From assembly GCA_013812695.1 (NCBI GenBank), contig JACCSZ010000084.1, positions 1 through 6,443 of the forward strand: a DNA stretch of 6,443 nucleotides, in the 5' to 3' direction. The notes under the pieces are model-generated. The model ran no database searches. It was not told the DNA's origin and saw only the letters and a program-made list of their open reading frames with translations. The translations under genes and the position numbers were made by a program. Source of the stretch: Gemmatimonadales bacterium. Lineage in GTDB: Bacteria; Gemmatimonadota; Gemmatimonadetes; Gemmatimonadales; GWC2-71-9. Positions 1-6,410 of the stretch are shown here, one piece after another (positions within the stretch are counted from its first letter, which is position 1; every line of letters starts with the position of its first letter).

Positions 1-2582
1 CCCATGTGCAGGCTGTCGAGCCGCATGGTCAGCGCTCCCGCCTGGCTCGGCTGGATAACCGCGGCGGCGAACTCGCCGACGAAGCCCACCACGCCGCCAT
101 CGCTCGGCTGCGCGGGGCCGCTGAACCTGCCCGTCGCCGCATCGAGCGTCGGCGGGGCGTCGATGACCGTGTCCATGGCCACCCCGCGCCCGATCACGTG
201 GGTCACGAGGTTGCTGGCCACCTGCTGGTTGGACGCCGCCGGGACAGGAGTGACGGCTTTGGTGGCCCGCGAGGACTCGAGGCTCGAATTACCTGACGCC
301 AGGGAGTTCACGTCGAAGGCTACGACCGAGTAGAAGTAGCGCAGGCTATTCCGGACGTTCCGGTCGATGAAGAGGAACGGCACGCCGCTGTTGGTGAGCT
401 GCGTGGAGACGCCCTGGGCGATGCGGCCGCTGTTGATGTCGGCGAAGGCGGTGTCCACCGTGCCGGGCAGGACCTGGGCTGTTCCATCGGCCAGGAGGAC
501 CCGGTTACCCTGGTTGACCTGGCTGACGGTGCCTACCAGGTCCACGTCTGTGGATCCGATGAACGGATTGCCGGGCGTTGGCGTGGAGAACACTACCGGG
601 CAGGCGAGGGTTACGCCTATCTCCGGCGCGCACTGATTCGTGGGGTTGACCGACCCGCGGAAATCTCGGAAGATGCCCTTCCCATCGGCCGAGGGCGCGA
701 AGTCGAACTGCGCGATGAGCTGGAGCTCGCTCGGGCTGTCCGTACGGCCGCGGTAGATCCGGTAGCCCTCCACGTCGTTGCCGCGGAAGTTCGGATCATA
801 CAGCGTGTTGGGGTTGCCGTCGATGGTCGGCTGGCTGGCGAGCTGGAAGAACGGATCCGGCGTCGTCTCGGTGGCCGACCGGGCCCAGAGCACCGTCACC
901 TGGTTGTTGCCCGGCACGAGGAAGAATTCCGGACGCTCCGGCGCGAACGGCAGCACGAACTGGCCGTCGAAGATAGTCTGCGCGACGTTGGCCTTGCCGA
1001 GCAGGGAGCCGGGTTGAACGATGAACTCCCCCTGGCTGACGGTGGTCGGGTCGGTATCCGTCGGCCCGGCGTTGTTGAAGCCCAGGTATCCAGTGACGCT
1101 GTCGATGGTATTGACGCCGCTGGCCATCCGGGCGGGGTCACCCAGAATATCGAGGTCGGCGGTGGAGTTGGCCGGCTTGACATCGCAGCCGGCGCCGGGG
1201 CAGCCGCCGGCGGACACCGGCGCGGCGAAGATGTACGCCACCGTGATGGTGCCCGAGCCGCCGGGCGGAAGGTCGACCGGGCCCGACGACTGAAAGAACC
1301 GCATGTCGGCCGGGCTGCCGATGTTGACGTAGCAGATCTTCGACGCGATCGGATTGGGGAGCGAGCAGGCGCCGTCGGTGGGCAGCAGGCCGCCCGTGAG
1401 GAAGCGGTAGAGCTGCTTCTCGTCGTTCGGATCCTGCACCGAGCCGGTGGAGTTGGAGAAGGTGCCGAACAGGGTGAGGCCCACCGGGTTGCCGGTGGCC
1501 GGGTCGACCGGGCTTCCGAGGTACTTGACGCCCACGAAGCCCGGGCCGTTGAAGAACGGCGCCGACCCGAAGATGGCCGGGTCGAACGTCCAGCCGATGG
1601 CCCGGGCACCGGCCTCGTCAAAGGCGTGCTCGTAGGTGTAGCCCATCTGGAACGGCACGTTGACGCTGGCGTAGTTGGCACTGGCCACCGCCACATCCAT
1701 GTCGGCGACGTACGCGGCATAGAAGTCGTTGATCGTGTAGCCGCCGGCCGGCAGGTTGATGCCGAACGTGGCGGTATTCAGCGCCTGGAAGGCGGCGGCC
1801 CGCTCGAGCAGGATTTCCCGCATCGACGGGCGAATGGCCGCGTAGTCGGCAGGGTTGGTGCTGGTGATGTTGTAGAAGGTGTAGAAGAAGTAGAGAATGT
1901 CTTCGTTGCCGGTCGGGAAGTTCCAGCCGATGGCCCGGGTCTCGACCAGGATGCCGAGCGGATGGGCACGGCTCTCGAGCCGGCCCGGGTTGCCTTCCCA
2001 CGACAGGAACCAGGCGTCCCCCTGAGACGCCGCAATGGCGCCCTGGAGGGCGGGGGCGAACAGGTCGCCCTGCGGGTCGGTGCCGAGGGCCAGGTCGACG
2101 CACGGCCCGCTGGTGGCGGCGGCCGAGCACGGCACCCGCGCCTCGTCGGGCCAGTTGGCCGCGTCCCCCGCGTCGGCGCTGTTGAACACCTGCCGCACCT
2201 CTTCGCCGTTACTACTGCCGGCGGTGTTGTTGAAGAACGCGCCCGCCGTATCGCCCGCGAACCCGTTCACCGATCGGTCGCCGGATTCGATGATGCCGGC
2301 AATGTTGATACCCGAGCCGAAGACGTACTGGTCGGCCGTGCCGCGAGGCCAGATGCCGCCGCCGACCGTGCTCGAGCCGGTGGCGCAGACCGAGCCGTCG
2401 GAAGCGACGCGGCACTGCACCCGGTTGATCTGGAGCACCGTGATGGCGCTGGCGAAGAGCCGGAACCCGCCCGGCTTGCCCGGCTTCGGCTTGGCCACCG
2501 CGGCCGATGCCGCGGTGGCGCCGAGCGCCAGGGCCAGGGCCGCCGCCCGAATGAACACGCGCTGACAACGCGAGAAATGCAT
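1..2582 (-). CDS. Large secreted protein with a fibronectin-III-like region, C-terminus outside the window
   Basis: Reading leftward from ATG at 2582-2580, this frame stays open for 860 codons to the window edge, so the 3' end is missing. The start is fixed by AAGGAGGA 4-5 bases upstream and by an immediate signal peptide: basic MHFSRCQRVFIR, a hydrophobic Ala/Leu run at residues 12-27, then ASA/AVA cleavage options near 27-30, with no lipobox. Residues 31-540 are beta-type, Gly/Asn/aromatic-rich sequence I cannot assign. Residues 427-456 (RFFQSSGPVDLPPG followed by a hydrophobic strand) resemble a motif I recall from large secreted proteins of sorting-domain-bearing phyla. Residues 547-625 look like fibronectin III (VTVLWARS, VEGYRIYRG), and 736-760 (LRYFYSVVAFD) look like its closing strand, leaving a long insertion between them. 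All ten cysteines after the signal peptide fall in five close pairs. It follows the receptor by 89 bases with no visible promoter, so co-transcription is likely. It is not recognisably SusD. The function is unknown; a surface or secreted partner of the receptor is an inference. A C-terminal sorting or anchoring domain may lie beyond the edge. Confidence 0.9.
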   Translation of the reverse strand, partial: MHFSRCQRVFIRAAALALALGATAASAAVAKPKPGKPGGFRLFASAITVLQINRVQCRVASDGSVCATGSSTVGGGIWPRGTADQYVFGSGINIAGIIESGDRSVNGFAGDTAGAFFNNTAGSSNGEEVRQVFNSADAGDAANWPDEARVPCSAAATSGPCVDLALGTDPQGDLFAPALQGAIAASQGDAWFLSWEGNPGRLESRAHPLGILVETRAIGWNFPTGNEDILYFFYTFYNITSTNPADYAAIRPSMREILLERAAAFQALNTATFGINLPAGGYTINDFYAAYVADMDVAVASANYASVNVPFQMGYTYEHAFDEAGARAIGWTFDPAIFGSAPFFNGPGFVGVKYLGSPVDPATGNPVGLTLFGTFSNSTGSVQDPNDEKQLYRFLTGGLLPTDGACSLPNPIASKICYVNIGSPADMRFFQSSGPVDLPPGGSGTITVAYIFAAPVSAGGCPGAGCDVKPANSTADLDILGDPARMASGVNTIDSVTGYLGFNNAGPTDTDPTTVSQGEFIVQPGSLLGKANVAQTIFDGQFVLPFAPERPEFFLVPGNNQVTVLWARSATETTPDPFFQLASQPTIDGNPNTLYDPNFRGNDVEGYRIYRGRTDSPSELQLIAQFDFAPSADGKGIFRDFRGSVNPTNQCAPEIGVTLACPVVFSTPTPGNPFIGSTDVDLVGTVSQVNQGNRVLLADGTAQVLPGTVDTAFADINSGRIAQGVSTQLTNSGVPFLFIDRNVRNSLRYFYSVVAFDVNSLASGNSSLESSRATKAVTPVPAASNQQVASNLVTHVIGRGVAMDTVIDAPPTLDAATGRFSGPAQPSDGGVVGFVGEFAAAVIQPSQAGALTMRLDSLHM

Positions 2583-2587
2583 CCCGT

Positions 2588-2594
2588 CCTCCTT
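2588..2594 (-). promoter_or_regulatory. Shine-Dalgarno site of the secreted-protein gene
   Basis: AAGGAGG, with its last base five bases before the ATG at 2582, is close to the ideal complement of the 16S rRNA tail. It fixes the start codon and rejects an out-of-frame ATG at 2613. It includes AGGAG, the complement of the CUCCU in the upstream hairpin loop. Confidence 0.85.
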
Positions 2595-2618
2595 GGAGAG
2601 AAACACAGCCCATCGGCC

Positions 2619-2654
2619 CGCCACGATCCGGCCAGGAGCGGCCGGACCGTGGCG
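2619..2654 (-). terminator. Intercistronic 15-bp hairpin (attenuator, processing or stability element)
   Basis: In the minus-strand RNA, CGCCACGGUCCGGCC and GGCCGGAUCGUGGCG pair over all 15 positions, with one G-U wobble, around the loop GCUCCU. On the plus strand the wobble becomes an A-C mismatch, so the element suits the receptor transcript. It starts 17 bases after the receptor stop codon and ends about 24 bases before the next Shine-Dalgarno site. No uninterrupted U tract follows (the sequence continues GGGCCGAUGGGCUGUGUUUCUCUCC), so full Rho-independent termination is doubtful. Partial termination or protection of the upstream message from 3' decay, giving more receptor than partner, is more likely. 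Confidence 0.6.
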
Positions 2655-2671
2655 TGCGCGGGGTGGTCGAA

Positions 2672-5600
2672 TCAGAAGTTGACCTCGAGGCCCAGTCGGG
2701 CTCGGCGCGGGGCGCCGTACTGCTCCTGCGTGCCGCGGCCCACGTCGTACAGCGCGTTGATGGCCCGGCTCTGCTCTTCGACCGTGTAGACGTGGTCGCC
2801 GTTGCCGTAGCGCTCTTCCGCCCGGATCAGGTAGACGCAGTTGGCGGCGGCCGGGTCGTTCTTGCTGCTGACCCAGTCGTTGCAGGTCTCGTGGGTGAAG
2901 GTCAGGTCGATGGCGCCGTCAGCCCCGACCGCTCCGAGCGTACTGTTGGCATCGCGCTCGGAGGCCAGGTCGTCGAGGTCGGCCATCAGGTTCTGGGCAC
3001 GCTCCTCGTCGTTGGCCACGTCGCCGTTCACGGCGAACACCTGGATCACGTTCCGGAAGTTGAGCAGGTTCCGGACGTCGAGATAGCCGGTCAGGTCCAG
3101 CCCGCCGATCCCGAAGCTCTTGGTGAGCTTGGTGTTGAGCTCCTTGAGCGCCGGCAGGCGCTGGCTGTTGATTCCTTCGACGAACAGCGCGTTGCAGTTC
3201 TCGATCGAGAGGACGCTCTGCTCCTCGTTGCTCTCACCGCACCGGGAGTAGGCGGTGCCGCTGGTGTAGCGGAAGGTCGTGAACAGGCTCACGTTCCCGA
3301 GCACCGAGCCGAGCACCGAGCCCTGGCGGAAATCGCCCGGGAAGGTGACCGAGAACGCGCTGGCCAGCGTGTGCGGACGGCTGTTGTCAGTCGGCAGGAA
3401 GCCCTGCGGGGGCGGCTGCGCGCCGTTGTTGCCGCCGACCTGGTTCACGATGCGCGACCCGTAGAACACGTAGGTGAACGGATCGGAGCCGGTGTTCTTG
3501 GCCTGCTGGTACGAGTAGCTGAAGGTGCCGTTGAAGAAACTCCCGAAGCGGCGGTCGAGCCGGACGTCCAGACCGCGGACGTTGCCGAAGTCGAGGTTGG
3601 TCAGGATCCGGAAATCGGTGTCGCGGCGCGCCGCGGGGTCGAACAGCGTGACCAGCCGGGCCGCCGGGTCGGAGATGATGTCCTTGTTGTAGGCCGCGAC
3701 GTCGAGCACCATGTCGTCGCTGAAGGCGTGCCGGATGCCGAACTCGAACGTGATGGTCTTGCCGAAGTCGAGGTCGGACCCGAACACGTTGTTGGTGTTC
3801 GTGTTGCCCAGGTCGGTGTTGATGCCGCCCAGCAGCAGCGCGAAGTCCGGGGTCTGCACCTGGTGCGCGTACGACAGCCGGAAGTTGGTCCGGTCGGTCA
3901 CCGGGAACGACACCTGGATGTGTGGGCTGAGATAACCGTGGCTCTTATCCCGGACGTAGAGGGCCGTCGGGTTATTCAGGTCGAACCCGGGCAGGCTCGA
4001 GATCCGGGGGAATGCGTAGTTGTTGCCCGCCGTGTCGGTCGCGAACGGCCGGGAGGCGCGGGTGTCGTACCAGTCGTACCGGAGGCCGCCCACCAGGACG
4101 ACGTCCCCGAGGTCCAACCGATCTTCCGCGTAGGCGTTGAACCGGATCGGCCGCTCGCGGTAGGCCTCCGAGAAGAACTTGGAGGTGAGGGAGAACGAGT
4201 AATTGTCGATCCCGTAGCGGGTGAACTCGCCGCCGATGTTGAGCCGGTTGTAGCGGTCCGCCTGCCAGTCGATCTTGGCCTTGGCGATGTACCGGTTCTC
4301 GTTGTACAGGCTCAGCCGCGAGTTCGTGGTGCCGTTCGAGGGACCGCCGCTCTCGCCGAAGGACCAGGTGTCGCCGCCCGAGGTGTTGACGAAGTTCGCG
4401 TACTGGCCGTACAGGCCGTACGCGTTGTTCCGGACGTCATCGACGAGGTTGTACGCGCTGCCGTTGTCGACATCGATCGGCGTGATTCGACCCTGGTTCC
4501 GGCGCACGTTGGTGATCAACTCGTCGTCGATCGGGAAGTTGTCGAAGTCGAACAGGAAGTCCACCGGCTTGACGATGAAGCCGCCGAACGGCGTACGGGT
4601 GGACAGCTCGCTCTCGGTGGTGAGTGGGCCGTCGGTCCGCCTGTCCTGCTGGTACGAGAGCGCCACGTCCAGCGCCAGCGCCCGCTCGCTGCTCTTGCTC
4701 AGGTTCTGGGTCCAGCCGAGGGTCGCGAAGTAGTTCCGGGCGCGGAAACCCTGCGGGTTGGACGAGTTGAGCCCCAGATTGTTGTAATAGCGGATGATGA
4801 ACGGCAGCGTGCGGCCGTGGTTCCGGCTGGTGGCCAGGCTGAGCGACAGCCGCGAGCCGGTGCCGTAGCTGTAGTTGAGCTTGCCCGACGTCTGGTACAG
4901 CGTCCGGGCGGTGGATGGCAGCCGCACGCCGTTGCAGTCCAGCCCGAAGTTGTTCCGGATGCCGGTGATGCTCGCCTGGGTCCGGGCGTCACCGGTGGCC
5001 AGGCCGTCCGCGCCGGCGCTCTCGAACGCGTCGCACTTGCCACGGGAGATGGCGTAGTTGTACACCGGCACCCGGGTGGTGTCGGCGGTGGCCCGCTCGT
5101 CCGCGGTGGTGGCCGGGTCGTCCAGCTCGCTGAGCTGGTTCACGACCGTGTCCACGCCCGCCTGCAGGAAGATCGGCACATCCAGGCTGCCGAAGCCCTC
5201 CTCCAGCGCCGTCTGGCCCTCGAGCGCGCCGCTCAGGGCAAAGGTCAGCCGGCCCGCCAGCGGGCCGCTCACGCTGCCCTCGAGTCGGTTGAAGCCGGTC
5301 GAGTGGTTGACGCCGAACGGCTCGTCGCTCTGGACCGAGAACGACCCGTTGTAGTCGTTGCCGCCGGTCTTGGTGACGATGTTGATGATGCCGGACTTGG
5401 CATTGCCGAACTCGGCGGAGGAGGAACCGGTGGTGACGGAGGCTTCTTCGAAGCCGCTGACCGAGATGCTGATCGCGCTGCCCGCCGAGCCTACGTATCG
5501 ATCGCCGCGGTAACCGGCCTGGACCGGGACGCCGTCGATGTAGGTGGCGGCTTCGTTGTTGCGGCCGCCGCGGATCGACAAGTTCCCGTTGTTGTCCGCG

Positions 5601-6106
5601 CTGACACCCGGCTGCAGCCGGAGCACCTCATTGATCCGGTCGATGGGGAGGTTGTCGGCGAACTGGCCGTCCACCCGTTGCTTGGTGGTGACCTCGTCCC
5701 GCGGCACCAGCGGCTGGGTGGTGGTGACGACCGTGATCTCCTGGATCTCGACCGCCGTCTGCTCGAGCTGCACGTCGACCGTGATGGTCTGGCCGGCGAG
5801 CATCTTCACGCCCTCCACCTGGGTCGACTTGTACCCGATGAAGGCGGCGCGCACCGACACCGTGCCGGACGGAATGTTGTTGATGAAGTAGTAGCCCTGC
5901 GGGTTGGTGAGGGCGTTGAACGCCGATCCCACCACATACACCTGGGCGTTGGCGATGGGTGCGCCCGCCTGGTCCCGCACCCGGCCTTCGAGTTTACCAG
6001 TCGAGCCCTGGGCGAGGAGCGCGTTGGCTCCCAGGCCCAGCGCGACTGCCGCGAACGCGATAAATCGCGCAACGCGTGCGAAGGCGCTGACACGGCAATG
6101 CTTCAT
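2672..6106 (-). CDS. TonB-dependent outer-membrane receptor with N-terminal carboxypeptidase-regulatory-like domain
   Basis: This 1144-residue protein is a gated beta-barrel that imports substrates across the outer membrane using TonB-ExbBD energy. Residues 1-33 are a signal peptide (MKHCRVSAFARVARF, hydrophobic core 15-31, cleavage near ALLAQ). Residues 36-117 form a carboxypeptidase-regulatory-like beta-sandwich (GKLEGRVRD, ANAQVYVVG, GYYFINNIPSG). EITVVT at 123-128 is a candidate TonB box. The plug spans about 135-245 (INEVLRLQPGV, LSIRGGRNNEAATYIDGVPV, EFGNAKSGIINIVTKTGG). The barrel runs from about 250 to the terminal Phe of LGLEVNF, the usual outer-membrane assembly signal; DVRNLLNFRNV near 1010-1020 is a typical late barrel strand. 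There is no STN domain, so sigma/anti-sigma signalling is not indicated. ATG at 6106 was chosen over an in-frame ATG at 6271 because it has GGAGGA seven bases upstream and starts the signal peptide directly. Six mature cysteines fall in pairs (358/391, 956/971, 1075/1090). The length suits SusC/Oar-like receptors. The substrate cannot be told from sequence, and no TonB, ExbB or ExbD gene is in view. Confidence 0.95.
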   Translation of the reverse strand: MKHCRVSAFARVARFIAFAAVALGLGANALLAQGSTGKLEGRVRDQAGAPIANAQVYVVGSAFNALTNPQGYYFINNIPSGTVSVRAAFIGYKSTQVEGVKMLAGQTITVDVQLEQTAVEIQEITVVTTTQPLVPRDEVTTKQRVDGQFADNLPIDRINEVLRLQPGVSADNNGNLSIRGGRNNEAATYIDGVPVQAGYRGDRYVGSAGSAISISVSGFEEASVTTGSSSAEFGNAKSGIINIVTKTGGNDYNGSFSVQSDEPFGVNHSTGFNRLEGSVSGPLAGRLTFALSGALEGQTALEEGFGSLDVPIFLQAGVDTVVNQLSELDDPATTADERATADTTRVPVYNYAISRGKCDAFESAGADGLATGDARTQASITGIRNNFGLDCNGVRLPSTARTLYQTSGKLNYSYGTGSRLSLSLATSRNHGRTLPFIIRYYNNLGLNSSNPQGFRARNYFATLGWTQNLSKSSERALALDVALSYQQDRRTDGPLTTESELSTRTPFGGFIVKPVDFLFDFDNFPIDDELITNVRRNQGRITPIDVDNGSAYNLVDDVRNNAYGLYGQYANFVNTSGGDTWSFGESGGPSNGTTNSRLSLYNENRYIAKAKIDWQADRYNRLNIGGEFTRYGIDNYSFSLTSKFFSEAYRERPIRFNAYAEDRLDLGDVVLVGGLRYDWYDTRASRPFATDTAGNNYAFPRISSLPGFDLNNPTALYVRDKSHGYLSPHIQVSFPVTDRTNFRLSYAHQVQTPDFALLLGGINTDLGNTNTNNVFGSDLDFGKTITFEFGIRHAFSDDMVLDVAAYNKDIISDPAARLVTLFDPAARRDTDFRILTNLDFGNVRGLDVRLDRRFGSFFNGTFSYSYQQAKNTGSDPFTYVFYGSRIVNQVGGNNGAQPPPQGFLPTDNSRPHTLASAFSVTFPGDFRQGSVLGSVLGNVSLFTTFRYTSGTAYSRCGESNEEQSVLSIENCNALFVEGINSQRLPALKELNTKLTKSFGIGGLDLTGYLDVRNLLNFRNVIQVFAVNGDVANDEERAQNLMADLDDLASERDANSTLGAVGADGAIDLTFTHETCNDWVSSKNDPAAANCVYLIRAEERYGNGDHVYTVEEQSRAINALYDVGRGTQEQYGAPRRARLGLEVNF
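3299..3322 (-). repeat. Perfect 12-bp tandem duplication inside the receptor gene
   Basis: GAGCACCGAGCC (plus strand) occurs twice head to tail, exactly in frame, encoding GSVL-GSVL at receptor residues 929-936, just before the barrel strand NVSLFTTFRYTSG. It keeps the frame and may be a natural part of the turn. Replication slippage could change its copy number. Confidence 0.6.
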
Positions 6107-6300
6107 GGATACATCCTCCAAAGGCGTGAACCTGCGAGTGCCACCGACCTCGAACGGGAGCGCGCGCGGCGCCCTGAGCTCTCTGGTCTCCTGCGGAATG
6201 CGCCTGCTGTGGGAGTGCACCTGCGTGTTGTGGAAGAGGGGCACGACAGCGGTTCGACAACCCACCGGCATCGCGTGCGCCGACCGCGGCCCGGTCAGCG
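6107..6300 (-). other. Predicted 5' leader of the receptor mRNA, about 195 nt
   Basis: This stretch lies between the predicted transcription start and the receptor ATG. It begins with a strong hairpin and ends with the ribosome binding site. I see no known riboswitch class, tRNA-like fold or supported small ORF. One frame is open from an ATG at 6271 into the receptor, but that ATG has no Shine-Dalgarno site and its product would bury the signal peptide behind 55 residues, so I treat it as untranslated. The length leaves room for post-transcriptional control. Confidence 0.5.
6114..6119 (-). promoter_or_regulatory. Shine-Dalgarno site of the receptor gene
   Basis: GGAGGA lies seven bases upstream of the ATG at 6106 and decides the start in favour of the 1144-residue form over the in-frame ATG 55 codons further up. 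Confidence 0.85.
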
Positions 6301-6302
6301 CA
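6276..6302 (-). other. Hairpin at the predicted 5' end of the receptor mRNA
   Basis: In the minus-strand RNA, UGCGCUGACCG and CGGUCGGCGCA pair along 11 bp (one U-G wobble) around a five-base loop, GGCCG. On the opposite strand the wobble becomes an A-C mismatch, so the fold favours the receptor transcript. Its outer edge sits almost on the predicted start site. A 5'-terminal stem of this kind commonly protects mRNA from decay; that role is inferred here. Confidence 0.5.
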
Positions 6303-6306
6303 ACCC

Positions 6307-6335
6307 AATATGACGTACCGAAATTTTCGTGTCAA
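6307..6335 (-). promoter_or_regulatory. Sigma70-type promoter for the receptor operon
   Basis: On the minus strand TTGACA (plus 6330-6335, a perfect -35 box) is followed by a 17-base spacer and CATATT (plus 6307-6312, four of six matches to TATAAT). It lies in the only clearly AT-rich patch of the upstream region and points at the receptor. The expected transcription start is near 6300. The spacer contains an 11-base palindrome CGAAAATTTCG (6319-6329). The layout is of the general proteobacterial kind, not the -33/-7 type of Bacteroidota, which argues against that phylum. The activity is predicted, not shown. Confidence 0.7.
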
Positions 6336-6344
6336 GCAAACGTC

Positions 6345-6359
6345 ACGACGAAACGTCGT
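6345..6359. promoter_or_regulatory. Inverted repeat just upstream of the -35 box, possible operator
   Basis: ACGACG-AAA-CGTCGT is a perfect 6-3-6 inverted repeat centred about 20 bases upstream of the -35 box. The heptamer AAACGTC also occurs twice as a direct repeat (6338-6344 and 6351-6357). The position would suit an activator or repressor site. No regulator family is recognised, and short repeats of this kind can arise by chance. Confidence 0.3.
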
Positions 6360-6410
6360 CCGCGAGTCGCCAGTGTAACTCTCTGAAACCGGAGCGGTTG
6401 CCTATTGGAA

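Noticed and set aside
896..2130. Other minus-strand frames of 274, 170 and 85 codons inside the secreted-protein gene
   Set aside because: They overlap the continuous 860-codon frame, are rich in Arg, Ser and Pro as shifted high-GC frames are, and have no start signals.
1..2582. SusD-like or lipoprotein identity for the second gene
   Set aside because: The signal peptide lacks a lipobox cysteine at its cleavage site (the only cysteine, C6, precedes the hydrophobic core), and the sequence is beta-rich, not the helical repeat type.
2212..2613. Minus-strand frame of 133 codons starting at 2613
   Set aside because: It is out of frame with the secreted protein, lacks a Shine-Dalgarno site of its own, and translates to Gly/Arg/His-rich sequence typical of a shifted frame.
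1014..2789. Plus-strand open frame of 591 codons opposite the secreted-protein gene
   Set aside because: It has the same antisense register and the same Gly/Arg/Val-rich composition. The minus-strand frame has a signal peptide, a Shine-Dalgarno site and a coherent domain, so this is its shadow.
6102..6113. Tiny reading frame ATG-TAT-CCA-TGA overlapping the receptor start (ATGA overlap)
   Set aside because: Its ATG directly abuts the Shine-Dalgarno site, too close for initiation, and a three-codon overlap is easily due to chance.
6107..6271. Longer receptor start at the in-frame ATG at 6271
   Set aside because: It has no Shine-Dalgarno site and would place 55 unrelated, Arg/Pro/His-rich residues before a perfectly formed signal peptide. 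The ATG at 6106 has GGAGGA at the right distance.
2654..6313. Plus-strand open frame of 1219 codons opposite the receptor gene
   Set aside because: It lies in exact antisense register to a clear receptor, its translation is a low-complexity Val/Ala/Arg/Glu/Asp mix with no domain or signal, and no ribosome binding site is seen. It is a by-product of high-GC codon choice.
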